The notes beneath the pieces were generated by a model that was not told the origin of the DNA, did not search any database, and was given only the letters and a program-made list of their open reading frames with translations. 64,000 nucleotides of DNA, from the NCBI RefSeq assembly GCF_009905375.1, contig NC_133647.1:167756275-167820274 (forward strand). Reading direction: 5' to 3'. The position numbers and the translations under genes are program-made. Shown here one piece after another: positions 20,755 to 33,431 of this stretch (position 1 is the stretch's first letter; each line of letters starts with the position of its first letter). Origin of the DNA: Apium graveolens (taxonomy: Eukaryota > Streptophyta > Magnoliopsida > Apiales > Apiaceae).

Positions 20755-23700
20755 TGTGACGCCCTCCAAACCCGGGTCAGAAGTTTGGGGTCCACACACA
20801 CACCTTAATTATAACCTGCTTATAACAATAATAAAGATAATAATAATATATGCAGTGACCCTACTTTTCAACCACCACGGACCACGACAGGTTAAAGTAT
20901 GCACACAAGCCAACACACTAATATATTACAAACCGTTCAAATCCCAACTATTTCAAACTCACACTGAGTATCAAACATTATTACAACTTTTACAAACTTA
21001 AATTATCCCAAAAGAAGTCTACTAGTTCAGCTTCCTCAACCTGAACCCCTAGCTCTCGCGCTGGACTGGGGATCCTCGCTACCAACTGGTTCCTTTTTAA
21101 CTGGAAAGAATATAAACAACATCGCACAAATGAGCTAACTAGCTCAGCAAGTCACAATAACTAAACTGAGAATAATGATCATCAGGCGACTATGATTATG
21201 ATATCAAGTGAACATTGGATTATGATTTAGAATTGGATAATATACGTTTAATTTAAAAATTAAGGTTAGGCTGCTGATCAGTCATGCACTAACCCCGAGC
21301 AAGGCACACAGCATTGCTCTAACTACTGGATCCAAGGCACACATTGGCCTAACTTGACCATTATATGGTCTGACCACGAATCTGGTCCACAATTTTATAA
21401 AAACAATCCAATTCTAACATAATAACAAAATATGCAATAATAAACAATAACCAGAATCATTAACCACAATGAGTGTTTAACAATGAAAGGGTTTCAATCT
21501 TTGTAAGGATCAATAAAGTAGTTTAAAAGCTTAAATGCTGGGTAATGAAAGAATTGGATAACAAAAGAATCAATATTTCAGGGTTTCAAAGATTTGGGCT
21601 CTCAAAGCATAGGATACAATGGTTGAATGTACAAGTAATTCAGTTCAGTGTTTGGGATTTTGTTTGCATGTATTTATGGAATAGTATCGTATACTTGAGG
21701 TTCGAGTTTGGTTTTACAATGATCAATGGTTTAAAAAGAATATGGTTCATGGCTTAAGAACAATAACTGAAATCAGGGTTTCGGTTTCCGTGCTTCAAAG
21801 CACTTGCAATGTCAACAAGACTATCAAGAATTACAATATCTCGAGAAAGTTCAGAACACTTGCCTGGTATTAACTCACTACTCTGTACTCGCTTCCAATC
21901 ACAATCGTCTTATTCCTCAACTATCTGTTTCCCTTTTCTACGCCTTGCCTCTTCTGCTCACATATCATAAGCATCTATCAATCATCAACTCACAAGATTC
22001 TATTTAACGCACACTTTTATCTACCCTTCGTTTTACCCAAATCCGATTAACGGATTGAAATCTACGCAATAACGAAGTAAACACCGCATATATAGACCGA
22101 TAGTCAAACCACATGTCACGTATAACACATAATACATCACGTAATCAATGACATATCATTTATAAAGAAGTCTTAGGTCATAAATGTGCTTTCGGGTATT
22201 TAAAATAATTTTTAAAACATTTTTCGGAATTAAAACGGGTCGTTGGATCAATTTCAAGTTAATAAACAGGGTTCGGCTGGCCAATTCTGGCTCCGAAACA
22301 ATTTTAGAATAATTATCGAGCCTTGAAAATAATTTAGAATAATATTTTAAAGCTCTAAACTATTTTTCAGAATTTTTAAATCATTTTTAATAATTAAATC
22401 TAATTAAATAATTAATTAAAAATCAATTAATAATTAATTAAATCAATTAATCAATTAATTTTCGAATTAATTGACTAATTAATCAATTAAAAATTAACTG
22501 AAATTAATTAAATAATTAATTCAGATTTATTTGTGAATTAAAAATAATTTTCGGAATTAAAATAATAATTTTTAGAATTTTCAGAAATTAAAAACGAATT
22601 TTTATAATAAAAATAAATGGGAAATATGATTTTTAAACATTTTTAAAACAGGAATCCTATTTTTGCAAAGTCTGGAAACTACAGGGACCAAACTGCATCG
22701 TCCCCAAAACTTCAGGGACCAAACTGCAATTTTTACAGTCCAGTCGCCGGAAAACACAGGGGTGGCCGGAGAACACGATTCCGGCCTCCTCACCTTGCCA
22801 CAAGCTCCAGATCACTTCTACACAACACCAGGAACACAACCATGCAATCAAAACAACCTAACAATCCCTTAGTTGGCCGGAATTTGGCCGTGAAATTTTC
22901 CAGTTTCCGGCGAACATCGGAAAACTTCAAAACACAACTCCCTTCTCTACAGACTTCGTTGGTTCATGAAACTTATACGACTGGATTGCTAATTTCACAG
23001 AGAACACAATCCACTATATCACAACATCAATCTATCACAGAATAAGAAACCCCCAAATTTCAATTAAGAACATTCATACGGGTTATAAACCCTAATTTTA
23101 AAATTCGAAAATCAAACTCAAATTTGAACATGTTATTGAACTCCAAATCAGACGTATGACATATGAAAATCATCAGGAAAATAAGCTCTACAACATGAAA
23201 TCATCAAATCATACAAACAATCATCCGAACAAAAATTCATATTTTTAATAAAATAAATTCGAAAATAATTAAATTTTTAGAAATTCAACCTTTGATTCTG
23301 CAGTGAAACCAAGCTTAGAATCTGATAGTACTCCTTGAGACCTTCAAATCGGTTACTCCAACTTTTCAAACGGATTTCACTAACGCCTTGAATTTGTGGT
23401 TTGATTCTCAGAAAGGTTTATGAATATATGATTTTTCTCTGTAAAATTATATATTTATCTGTCTGCAAACGATTTTGATACGAAATAAAATACGGTAAAA
23501 GGCTATTTATAATTACGGAAAATTAGTATCCCGTTGGATCATTCCGGATATAAAATGGTACGTTTATTTATAAAAACTGATCCAAACGGTATCGGTTTTC
23601 GGGATAATTATCCAAATCAGTACAACTTGTACTGCGGTCTTGGTCTCAGCACCCAGTTACACGTACTACGAAGTGATAATTGGGATAGTTTAATAAAAAG

Positions 23701-24191
23701 CTCCCGTTTATCGAAAATACGGGTTTTATTAATTTACCGAAATGAATATTGTATCGAAAATATTATGCCGGGACCCGCGCAGGACAAACCGTACGCCGGA
23801 TCGAAAAAGTCGAAACATGGAAAATGCTCGGAATATTACAATTAGGTTAGGAAGGAGTTCTCGGTAGAGTTTCGGGTTTCAAAAATGTAACAACGGTTGA
23901 CGTTGGTTGGTTCCCGTTTTTATAAAATTGATTTTAATTACCCGGAAAAAGATTTTAAAAATTTCATATGATTCTTATAAATCTATAAATCAACATAAAA
24001 ATAATTAGGAAGATATAACAATTATCTATATTTTATTTTGGACATATAAAAATTAAAATACTCAATTAATATTATTTTTGAATATTCAAGTACATATATC
24101 ACTTAACAATTAACTCACAGAATAGATACTGAACACACATATTAATTATTTAATAGTAGAAATAATTACACGTTATATCCCGGATATTACA
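20755..24191 (-). repeat. 3' LTR of Gypsy-F (3437 bp)
   Basis: TGTGACGCCCTCC at the left end, GGATATTACA at the right. Offset to the 5' LTR is a constant 9235. It includes an AATTAATT low-complexity block (about 22380-22570) and a CG-richer block (about 23520-23850). ORFs of 60-103 aa inside it occur in both LTRs, show no known domains, and are not annotated as genes. Confidence 0.97.
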
Positions 24192-24210
24192 TCCTTCCCC
24201 CCTTAAAAGG
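24192..24210 (-). other. Polypurine tract of Gypsy-F
   Basis: On the minus strand, CCTTTTAAGGGGGGAAGGA directly before the 3' LTR. Confidence 0.88.
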
Positions 24211-24229
24211 ATTCTGTCCTCAGAATCTC

Positions 24230-25411
24230 CTAAGAAAACAAATGAGGGTACTTTTCTCTCATATCACTTTCTAACTCCCAGGTTGACTCTTCAACCTTTG
24301 GGTTTCTCCACAATACTCTTACTAACTTTATCACTTTATTTCTCAATATTTTCTCTCTTTCCTCTAAAATCTCTATTGGATTCTCTACATATGATAAATC
24401 TGCCTGAAGCTCTATTGGCTCATATTCTATTACATGCCTGGAGTCTGGATTATATTTCTTGAGCATCGATACATGAAAAACATTGTGAATGTGCTCCATG
24501 TGCGGAGGTAACGCCAATTCGTAAGTGACTTTGCCAACGCTCTTTAGGATCTCAAAAGGTCCGACATATCTTGGGCTTAGCTTCCCTTTCTTCCCAAACC
24601 TCGTTAGTCCTTTCCACGGTGATACTTTCAATAATACCAAGCTCCCTTCTTCAAATTCCATGTCTTTCCTTGACTGGTCTGCATACCTCCTCTGACAATT
24701 TTGTGCGGCTATTAATCTTTTCTGGATAAGTTCAACAACTTCCTTTGTCTGCTGTACCAATTCAGGTCCGAGTATTTTGCATTCTCCTACTTCGTCCCAA
24801 TATAATGGAGATCTACATTTGCGTCCATAAAGGGCTTCATAAGGTGGCATCCCAATGCTGGCGTGATAACTGTTGTTATAAGCAAATTCTACCAGGGGTA
24901 AATGCTCGTCCTAACTTTCTTTGAAATCAATAGCACAAACACGTAGCATATCCTCGATTGTCTGGATTGTTCTTTCACTTTGGCCATCCGTCTGCGGGTG
25001 ATAGGCCGTACTCATATTCAATTTTGTTCCCAAACATTCTTGAAAACTCTTCCAAAATCTTGAATTAAACCTTGGATCTCGATCAGATACGATAGACACT
25101 GGAACTCCATGACGAACTACAATTTCTTTTAGGTACATATGGACTAACTTGTCGAGCGAAAATCTTTCATTTATAGGCAGAAAATGAGCTGACTTGGTAA
25201 GTCTATCCACTATAACCCAAATGGCATCATGATTAGCCCTTGTCCTTGGTAATCCAACTATGAAATCCATGGTAATATGTTCCCACTTCCATTCTGGAAT
25301 TTCCAATGGCTGTAGCAATCCGCTTGGTCTCTGATGCTCCACTTTAACTCTCTGACAGGTATAACATTTACTAACCCATCCGCAATTTCCCTCTTCATAT
25401 TTGGCCACCAA
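24230..25411 (-). pseudogene. pol: Gypsy-F integrase with chromodomain, two lesions
   Basis: Integrase joins the cDNA copy to the chromosome. The frame that follows the gag-RT ORF is displaced by a one-base loss near 25378-25380, at the end of the HHCC zinc domain ([10 protein letters not shown] follows). The catalytic core is then visible: [11 protein letters not shown] with the first Asp, [20 protein letters not shown] with the second Asp, and the [14 protein letters not shown] block. A TAG at 24911-24913 sits where chromoviruses have Trp. The same frame continues at 24230-24850 with MPPYEALYGRKCRSPL, a GPY/F-type module (YVGPFEILKSVGKVTYELAL) and a C-terminal chromodomain (IEILEEREKILRNK ... 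VLWRN ... STWELE), ending KYPHLFS. The chromodomain would direct insertion towards particular chromatin. The lesions should abolish integrase from this copy. Confidence 0.92.
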
Positions 25412-28400
25412 TAATTCTTCTTTAAATCTCTGTACATTTTGGTACTCCCTGGATGGATGGAATATCTTGAATTATGTGCCTCTTGTAAAATTTCATTCTT
25501 TAACTCCGTCACTGGTGGAATCCAAACTCTTGAAGAAAACCTAAGAATACCTTGATCATCTTGTTGCGTGCATAATTCCTCACCTACCAAACTATTTATA
25601 TCTTGATTCATTACCTCTTTCTGGCATTTCTTTATTTTCTCCAATAACTCCGGTTGGAAAACCATACTGTATACTTTTGCTTCCTCAGGTTTGCAAATTC
25701 TAACCTCCAATTCTAATTTCTGAAATTCTTTATATATTTCTTCAGGTACAGATAACACATTTAACCTTTCCTTCCGACTTAACGCATCTGCTACAACGTT
25801 CGCCTTACCGGGATGATAATTAATCGAGCAATCATAATCCTTGATCAATTCTAACCATCTTCTTTGCCTCATATTAAGTTCCTTCTGGGTAAATATATAT
25901 TTCAAACTTTTGTGATCCGTGAAAATCTCACACTTTTCTCCATACAAATAATGTCTCCAAATTTTCAAAGCAAAAACTATAGCTGCTAGCTCCAAGTCAT
26001 GAGTAGGGTATTTCTGTTCGTGTGGTTTCAATTGTCTTGACGCATAAGCAATCACCTTGTCGTGCTGCATAAGAACACATCCTAGTCCCTTATGAGAAGC
26101 ATCGCTATAAATTACGAAATTCCCTTGATCGTCTGGAAGTGACAAAACAGGTGCCGTGATTAATCTCTGCTTCAATTCTTGAAAACTTTCTTCGTACTTG
26201 TCGTTCCATATAAACTTTTCATTCTTTCGTATAAGCTTTGTTAATGATGTGGCAATCCTTGAGAAATTCTGAACAAATCGACGATAATATCCCGCCAATC
26301 CTAGGAAACTTCTTACCTCAGTGGGTGTTCTCGGTCTCTCCCAATTCGTAATTGCTTCGATCTTTGCCGGGTCCACTTTGATCCCTTCATTACTGACTAT
26401 GTGTCCTAAGAACTGAACTTCATGTAGCCAAAACTCACACTTCGACAATTTAGCATATAACGTCTTCTTCCTTAAAATCTCCAAAGCCGTTCTCACATGT
26501 TCCGCATGATCCTCTTTTGTCTTGGAATAGATTAAAATATCGTCTATAAACACAATAACAAATTTATCCAAATACTCTTTGAAAATTCTATTCATCAGGT
26601 CCATAAACGCTGCTGGGGCGTTGGTCAATCCAAAAGACATCACTAGAAATTCATAATGTCCATACCTTGTTCTGAAAGCTGTCTTTGGTATATCTTCTGG
26701 CTTGATCTTTAATTGATGATATCCCGATCTTAAATCAATTTTGGAGAAATACTTGGCTCCCTTCAATTGGTCAAACAAATCATCGATTCTGGGTAACGGA
26801 TACTTGTTCTTGATTGTCAGCTTATTGAGTTCCCTATAATCAATGCACAGTCTCATGCTTCCATCTTTCTTCTTGACAAATAATACCGGGGCTCCCCACG
26901 GGGATACGCTGGGTCTAATTACTCCTTTCTCTAACAATTCTTGCAATTGCCTTGCTAGCTCTTTCATCTCAACAGGCGCCATTCTGTACGGGGCTTTGGA
27001 CACCGGTTCTGTTCCAGGTTCTAAGTCGATCGCAAATTCAATTTCTCTATCTGGAGGAAGTCCTGGTAATTCGTCGGGAAATACGTCTGGAAATTCATTC
27101 ACTACTGGAATATCTTCAAGTTTTGCTGGCTCCTGACTCCTGTCGATTACATATGCTACGAAATGCTCACATCCTTGCCGTAATAACTTCTTGGCTTGAA
27201 TCATTATTAAGAACTTCTTTACTTGTTTCTGACCTTTGAACGTTACTATTCTTTCGTCTGGCGTTTTCACCATTACTTTCTTATTTCGACAATCTATCTG
27301 AGCATCATGCTTAGATAACCAATCCATCCCTAATATTACATCAAATTCTCCTAACTTAAATGGTATCAAATCTACACAAAACTTACTACCAGAAATCTCA
27401 ACCTCACAATTTCCACAAACTTGGTTCACAGTTACACGTTCTTGATTTGCTAATTCCACAGTCATTATTTCATTTAAGCATTCAACTGGACAATTTAATT
27501 TACTAACAAAGTCTTGTGAAACAAATGATCGAGTTGCTCCCGAATCTATTAACACTTTGGCACATAAAGAATTCACATTAAGCGTACCTGCCACGACATC
27601 CGTATCTTGGATCGCATCCTTCACCGACATGTCAAAAACTCTAGCCCTTGGAGTCTCATTCACTGTTGGGGTAGATCCCATAATCCTCAATGCATTACTG
27701 ACTGGGGCTGATGTTTTGCAATCCCTGGCCATATGTCCTGGCTTCCCACATTTAAAACATGTAAATCCAATGGCTGGAACCTTCACTGCTGGATTCCGGA
27801 TAGGCTGATCCTTATTTGCTGGCTGATTTCGGCACTCCCTTGAATAGTGCCCTTTCTGGTTGCATTTGAAACATACCACATTCAACTTGTTACAAACTCC
27901 TCCATGCTTCTTTCCACAAACTTGACAATCTGGAAAAGTTAATCTCAACTGATTCGGCTGATTTACATTAGCTGGACGATTGCCCTGTCCTCCGTCTCCT
28001 GCATTTTGTCTTCTGAAATTAAAATTTCTCCCTGGCTGGAACTTGCCCTTCTTGAAGTTTGGAAACTTCCCTGTTTGTGACTGACCCTCACTTCCCTCAA
28101 CTTTCCTTTTCTTGCTTTCCTTATCTTTCTGGAACATCTCACTCTCTGTCTCTGCGATCATAGCCTTCTGTACTACTCCTGCATAAGTCTCCAATTCAAA
28201 AATAGCTACCTTCCCTCTGATCCATGGCTTCAAACCTTGCTGGAATCTCTTAGCTTTCTTTCTATCAGTATCAATATACGACGGTACATACCTTGACAAT
28301 TCCTCAAACTTCCCCTCATAATCTGTTACCGACATATTCCCTTGCTTTAGCTCTAAAAACTTCAGCTCCATTTGATCCTGAACAAACTGAGGAAAATACT

Positions 28401-28881
28401 TTTCTAGAAACAATTCCTTGAACCTTTCCCAAGTAATAACATCCGTACCTTCCAATGTCTTCACCATCTCCCACCAATAGGTGGCTTCATTCTTCAGATA
28501 ATAACTTGCAAACTCAACCTTCTGTTCCTCCTTCACTTTCACTAAGGCAAATGCCTTCTCTATTTCCTTTAACCAAACATTTGCTTCAATTGGCTCTAAG
28601 GAACCCTTGAATTCTGGTGGGTTTATTGCCTGAAAAGTTTTGAAGGTTACCTGGGGATTAGTCTGTCTTTGTTGTTGTTGTGCTAGGTGAACTGTTTGTT
28701 GAGCCAAGATTTGAAGAATCTGGGCTACTGCTGGGTCCATAGGTCCTGGGTTCACATTCGGGTTTGTATCATCTTGATGGTTGTTGTTGTTGGTTTCTTC
28801 ATTTCTGGTGTTGGTGCGGGTATTTCTTTTAGGAGGCATTTTCTGTAAAGAATCAATCAATTTATTTAGCTTTTGAATCAA
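25258..28881 (-). CDS. gag-pol: Gypsy-F gag-protease-RT-RNase H polyprotein (open, about 1200 aa)
   Basis: Single open frame. I favour the ATG at 28837-28839 ([10 protein letters not shown]) over the frame's first ATG at 28881. Rough residues from 28881: capsid about 85-240 ([19 protein letters not shown]), a basic linker, zinc region about 318-390 with [14 protein letters not shown] and [14 protein letters not shown], protease about 445 ([12 protein letters not shown]), RT about 610-800 with the catalytic [12 protein letters not shown] at about 780, RNase H from about 920 ([15 protein letters not shown]), and the start of the integrase zinc domain ([13 protein letters not shown]). The last 30 or so residues are out-of-frame sequence after the integrase frameshift. 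Domains up to RNase H look intact, so this copy could still supply Gag and RT. Confidence 0.94.
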   Translation of the reverse strand: MIQKLNKLIDSLQKMPPKRNTRTNTRNEETNNNNHQDDTNPNVNPGPMDPAVAQILQILAQQTVHLAQQQQRQTNPQVTFKTFQAINPPEFKGSLEPIEANVWLKEIEKAFALVKVKEEQKVEFASYYLKNEATYWWEMVKTLEGTDVITWERFKELFLEKYFPQFVQDQMELKFLELKQGNMSVTDYEGKFEELSRYVPSYIDTDRKKAKRFQQGLKPWIRGKVAIFELETYAGVVQKAMIAETESEMFQKDKESKKRKVEGSEGQSQTGKFPNFKKGKFQPGRNFNFRRQNAGDGGQGNRPANVNQPNQLRLTFPDCQVCGKKHGGVCNKLNVVCFKCNQKGHYSRECRNQPANKDQPIRNPAVKVPAIGFTCFKCGKPGHMARDCKTSAPVSNALRIMGSTPTVNETPRARVFDMSVKDAIQDTDVVAGTLNVNSLCAKVLIDSGATRSFVSQDFVSKLNCPVECLNEIMTVELANQERVTVNQVCGNCEVEISGSKFCVDLIPFKLGEFDVILGMDWLSKHDAQIDCRNKKVMVKTPDERIVTFKGQKQVKKFLIMIQAKKLLRQGCEHFVAYVIDRSQEPAKLEDIPVVNEFPDVFPDELPGLPPDREIEFAIDLEPGTEPVSKAPYRMAPVEMKELARQLQELLEKGVIRPSVSPWGAPVLFVKKKDGSMRLCIDYRELNKLTIKNKYPLPRIDDLFDQLKGAKYFSKIDLRSGYHQLKIKPEDIPKTAFRTRYGHYEFLVMSFGLTNAPAAFMDLMNRIFKEYLDKFVIVFIDDILIYSKTKEDHAEHVRTALEILRKKTLYAKLSKCEFWLHEVQFLGHIVSNEGIKVDPAKIEAITNWERPRTPTEVRSFLGLAGYYRRFVQNFSRIATSLTKLIRKNEKFIWNDKYEESFQELKQRLITAPVLSLPDDQGNFVIYSDASHKGLGCVLMQHDKVIAYASRQLKPHEQKYPTHDLELAAIVFALKIWRHYLYGEKCEIFTDHKSLKYIFTQKELNMRQRRWLELIKDYDCSINYHPGKANVVADALSRKERLNVLSVPEEIYKEFQKLELEVRICKPEEAKVYSMVFQPELLEKIKKCQKEVMNQDINSLVGEELCTQQDDQGILRFSSRVWIPPVTELKNEILQEAHNSRYSIHPGSTKMYRDLKKNYWWPNMKREIADGLVNVIPVRELKWSIRDQADCYSHWKFQNGSGNILPWIS

Positions 28882-29273
28882 ATATTTGCATAAAAGAAAA
28901 GTTTTGTAAAACAGAAATATCTCTTTTTGAAAACAGTTGTAACTAAGTAAATTGCATGCTTCTTTACAGAATATAAACAGTTATGGAAAACAGGGTACAT
29001 GGTATCACAGGGTATGACTGGTGCAATAAAATAAATGACAGTGCTGGAAAGGAAAAAGGTACTGATATATATATAGATCAAAAGTTTTAGGGTAGTACAA
29101 GCGTAAAGACGCTTCGAAAATAAAAGCAAAAAGGGTACAACAACTTACTCACTAGTCATCATAGCTGGTCTATAAATACAACTCAAAAGTCTACTGATAC
29201 ACATTACACACTACTGTACATACTCCATAACCATAACAACCCTTCTCAGCATCTCCATCTCTTAATCTCTGAC
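28882..29273 (-). other. Gypsy-F leader between upstream ORF and gag
   Basis: About 390 bp with no convincing gene. The 83-codon frame at 28878-29129 has no recognisable domain and may be chance. It includes a short TATATATATA run near 29067. Confidence 0.6.
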
Positions 29274-29792
29274 TCAGCTCCAAGGAAACTCTGGTCCTGC
29301 CAGCCTCTCAAAGTCCTCCATCACCTCAGTCGCCCAGCCCATCAGTGCATCAGGGCCTCTGCCAGGTAGTGTAGCTCCATGTAGCCTAGCCTCAAGAACC
29401 CTCCGCGTCACATGAATCTCCTCTCGAAGCTCCCTCACACCACGATCAACATCTGTAGTCCTGATGATATACTGTAACTCTCTGATCTGGGCCAACAAGG
29501 AATCACGCTCCAACAGAAGAGCCTCATATCGGTAATAAGGAACTGGGGGCAATGTGGACTGGAATGGGGCACTCGCTACTGAATGCCCAGTGGAATCTGA
29601 ATCAGCTGGTGGGGGTCCTCTAACAGGTGGCCTCATGCCTGGAGGTGGAATAGCCTGCAGTGGTACGGGCTGCAACACCGGTGGACGTAGAATAGCCAAT
29701 GCTAGTGGAACAACAGGACGTGGATCCGAAAACGGCACTCCCACTGAAGGCTCTGAATGATCAGCTGATACAGGAATAAAAGAGTCGGCCAT
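29274..29792 (-). CDS. Gypsy-F upstream ORF (172 aa), unknown function
   Basis: Open frame between the PBS and gag, in the same orientation as gag-pol. No known family recognised. Residues 1-90 are rich in Pro, Val and Ala (VVPLALAILRPPVLQP, PPVRGPPPADS), and residues 88-142 look like a coiled coil (YEALLLERDSLLAQIRELQ, VRELREEIHVTRRVLEARL). The C-terminus is short and acidic/aromatic (MEDFERLAGPEFPWS). No transmembrane segment or zinc knuckle. The ORF has a higher GC content than the surrounding leader, which argues against chance. An extra ORF before gag is known for Ogre-type gypsy elements. I do not know one as standard for Tekay. Confidence 0.6.
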   Translation of the reverse strand: MADSFIPVSADHSEPSVGVPFSDPRPVVPLALAILRPPVLQPVPLQAIPPPGMRPPVRGPPPADSDSTGHSVASAPFQSTLPPVPYYRYEALLLERDSLLAQIRELQYIIRTTDVDRGVRELREEIHVTRRVLEARLHGATLPGRGPDALMGWATEVMEDFERLAGPEFPWS

Positions 29793-29974
29793 CTCTGCTA
29801 TCTGAAATCATATCGTAATATAAGAATCTCGTTCCATAACGTAAACTATACTAATACCTGATATATCGAAGCACTCACTCTCTCAACGTTCTCTCATCCT
29901 ATGCCTTACTTCTAATCTTAACCCTCTACCCATTCCCGTTAACCTAGGCTTGTGTCAGTGACTTATAACCTGTA

Positions 29975-29986
29975 GCTCTGATACCA
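29975..29986 (-). other. Primer-binding site of Gypsy-F
   Basis: Minus-strand TGGTATCAGAGC, a perfect 12-base match to the tRNA-Met complement, 3 nt inside the 5' LTR. The region 29793-29974 otherwise holds no feature I can support. Confidence 0.92.
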
Positions 29987-29989
29987 ACC

Positions 29990-32900
29990 TGTGACGCCCT
30001 CCAAACCCGGGTCAGAAGTTTGGGGTCCACACACACACCTTAATTATAACCTGCTTATAACAATAATAAAGATAATAATAATATATGCAGTGACCCTACT
30101 TTTCAACCACCACGGACCGCGACAGGTTAAAGTATGCACACAAGCCAACATACTAATATATTACAAACCATTCAAATCCCAACTATTTCAAACTCACACT
30201 GAGTATCAAACATTATTACAACTTTTACAAACTTAAATTATCCCAAAAGAAGTCTACTAGTTCAGCTTCCTCAACCTAAACCCCTAGCTCTCGTGCTGGA
30301 CTGGGGATCCTCGCTACCAACTGGTTCCTTTTTAACTGGAAAGAATATAAACTACATCGCACAAATGAGCTAACTAGCTCAGCAAGTCACAATAACTAAA
30401 CTGAGAATAATGATAATCAGGCGACTATGATTATGATATCAAGTGAACATTGGATTATGATTTAGAATTGGATAATATACTTTTAATTTAAAAATCAAGG
30501 TTAGGCTGCTGATCAGTCACGCACTAACCCCGAGCAAGGCACACAACATTGCTCTAACTACTGGATCCAAGGCACACATTGGCCTAACTTGACCATTATA
30601 TGGTCTGACCACGAATCTGGTCCACAATTTTATAAAAACAATCCAATTCTAACATAATAACAAAATATGCAATAATAAACAATAACCAGAATCATTAACC
30701 ACAATGAGTGTTTAACAATGAAAGGGTTTCAATCTTTGTAAGGATCAATAAAGTAGTTTAAAAGCTTAAATGCTGGGTAATGAAAGAATTGGATAACAAA
30801 AGAATCAATATTTCAGGGTTTCAAAGATTTGGGCTCTCAAAGCATAGGATACAATGGTTGAATGTACAAGTAATTCAGTTCAGTGTTTGGGATTTTGTTT
30901 GCATGTATTTATGGAATAGTAACGTATACTTGAGGTTCGAGTTTGGTTTTACAATGATCAATGGTTTAAAAAGAATATGGTTCATGGCTTAAGAACAATA
31001 ACTGAAATCAGGGTTTCGGTTTCCGTGCTTCAAAGCACTTGCAATGTCAACAAGACTATCAAGAATTACAATATCTCGAGAAAGTTCAGAACACTTGCCT
31101 GGTATTAACTCACTACTCTGTACTCGCTTCCAATCACAATCGTCTTATTCCTCAACTATCTGTTTCCCTTTTCTACGCCTTGCCTCTTCTGCTCACATAT
31201 CATAAGCATCTATCAATCATCAACTCACAAGATTCTATTTAACGCACACTTTTATCTACCCTTCGTTTTACCCAAATCCGATTAACGGATTGAAATCTAC
31301 GCAATAACGAAGTAAACACCGCATATATAGACCGATAGTCAAATCACATGTCACGTATAACACATAATACATCACGTAATCAATGACATATCATTTATAA
31401 AGAAGTCTTAGGTCATAAATGTGCTTTCGGGTATTTAAAATAATTTTTAAAACATTTTTCGGAATTAAAACGGGTCGTTGGATCAATTTCAAGTTAATAA
31501 ACAGGGTTCGGTTGGCCAATTCTGGCTCCGAAACAATTTTAGAATAATTATCGAGCCTTGAAAATAATTTAGAATAATATTTTAAAGCTCTAAACTATTT
31601 TTCAGAATTTTTAAATCATTTTTAATAATTAAATCTAATTAAATAATTAATTAAAAATCAATTAATAATTAATTAAATCAATTAATCAATTAATTTTCGA
31701 ATTAATTGACTAATTAATCAATTAAAAATTAACTGAAATTAATTAAATAATTAATTCAGATTTATTTGTGAATTAAAAATAATTTTCGGAATTAAAATAA
31801 TAATTTTTAGAATTTTCAGAAATTAAAAACGAATTTTTATAATAAAAATAAATGGGAAATATGATTTTTAAACATTTTTAAAACAGGAATCCTATTTTTG
31901 CAAAGTCTGGAAACTACAGGGACCAAACTGCATCGTCCCCAAAACTTCAGGGACCAAACTGCAATTTTTACAGTCCAGTCGCCGGAAAACACAGGGGTGG
32001 CCGGAGAACACGATTCCGGCCTCCTCACCTTGCCACAAGCTCCAGATCACTTCTACACAACACCAGGAACACAACCATGCAATCAAAACAACCTAACAAT
32101 CCCTTAGTTGGCCGGAATTTGGCCGTGAAATTTTCCAGTTTCCGGCGAACATCGGAAAACTTCAAAACACAACTCCCTTCTCTACAGACTTCGTTGGTTC
32201 ATGAAACTTATACGACTGGATTGCTAATTTCACAGAGAACACAATCCACTATATCACAACATCAATCTATCACAGAATAAGAAACCCCCAAATTTCAATT
32301 AAGAACATTCATACGGGTTATAAACCCTAATTTTAAAATTCGAAAATCAAACTCAAATTTGAACATGTTATTGAACTCCAAATCAGACGTATGACATATG
32401 AAAATCATCAGGAAAATAAGCTCTACAACATGCAATCATCAAATCATACAAACAATCATCCGAACAAAAATTCATATTTTTAATAAAATAAATTCGAAAA
32501 TAATTAAATTTTTAGAAATTCAACCTTTGATTCTGCAGTGAAACCAAGCTTAGAATCTGATAGTACTCCTTGAGACCTTCAAATCGGTTACTCCAACTTT
32601 TCAAACGGATTTCACTAACGCCTTGAATTTGTGGTTTGATTCTCAGAAAGGTTTATGAATATATGATTTTTCTCTGTAAAATTATATATTTATCTGTCTG
32701 CAAACGATTTTGATACGAAATAAAATACGGTAAAAGGCTATTTATAATTACGGAAAATTAGTATCCCGTTGGATCATTCCGGATATAAAATGGTACGTTT
32801 ATTTATAAAAACTGATCCAAACGGTATCGGTTTTCGGGATAATTATCCAAATCAGTACAACTTGTACTGCGGTCTTGGTCTCAGCACCCAGTTACACGTA

Positions 32901-33426
32901 CTACGAAGTGATAATTGGGATAGTTTAATAAAAAGCTCCCGTTTATCGAAAATACGGGTTTTATTAATTTACCGAAACGAATATTGTATCGAAAATATTG
33001 TGCCGGGACCCGCGCAGGACAAACCGTACGCCGGATCGAAAAAGTCGAAACATGGAAAATGCTCGGAATATTACAATTAGGTTAGGAAGGAGTTCTCGGT
33101 AGAGTTTCGGGTTCCAAAAACGTAACAACGGTTGACGTTGGTTGGTTCCCGTTTTTATAAAATTGATTTTAATTACCCGGAAAAAGATTTTAAAAATTTC
33201 ATATGATTCTTATAAATCTATAAATCAACATAAAAATAATTAGGAAGATATAACAATTATCTATATTTTATTTTGGACATATAAAAATTAAAATACTCAA
33301 TTAATATTATTTTTGAATATTCAAGTACATATATCACTTAACAATTAACTCACAGAATAGATACTGAACACACATATTAATTATTTAATAGTAGAAATAA
33401 TTACACGTTATATCCCGGATATTACA
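29990..33426 (-). repeat. 5' LTR of Gypsy-F (3437 bp)
   Basis: Same ends and length as the 3' LTR. AATTAATT-rich block at about 31620-31805. I could not place its promoter with confidence. Confidence 0.97.
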
Positions 33427-33431
33427 CCAAG
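33427..33431. repeat. Target-site duplication of Gypsy-F (right copy)
   Basis: CCAAG, identical to 20750-20754. ORF-X of Copia-C resumes after it. Confidence 0.93.

Larger units (their letters stand above)
20755..33426 (-). mobile_element. Gypsy-F: young Tekay/Del-like chromovirus with 3.4-kb LTRs
   Basis: Complete minus-strand Ty3/gypsy element of 12,672 bp. LTRs are 20755-24191 and 29990-33426, each exactly 3437 bp, with about 19 substitutions between them by eye (99.4% identity). Five-base duplications CCAAG flank it (20750-20754, 33427-33431). Right to left: 5' LTR, tRNA-Met PBS, leader with a 172-aa ORF, gag-pol, PPT, 3' LTR. Domain order (RT-RNase H before integrase) is gypsy. The integrase ends in a chromodomain, and the long LTRs and Gag type fit the Tekay/Del clade. 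It splits ORF-X of Copia-C. Confidence 0.96.

Noticed and set aside
23534..23845. 103-aa ORF in the Gypsy-F LTR (copy at 32769-33080), plus 60-70 aa ORFs nearby
   Set aside because: Duplicated with the LTR, no recognisable domain, and LTRs are normally noncoding. Conservation between the two copies reflects recent origin.
26843..27239. Plus-strand ORFs opposite the Gypsy-F polyprotein, and similar antisense frames opposite copia gag-pol
   Set aside because: Shadows of the strongly supported minus-strand coding frame.
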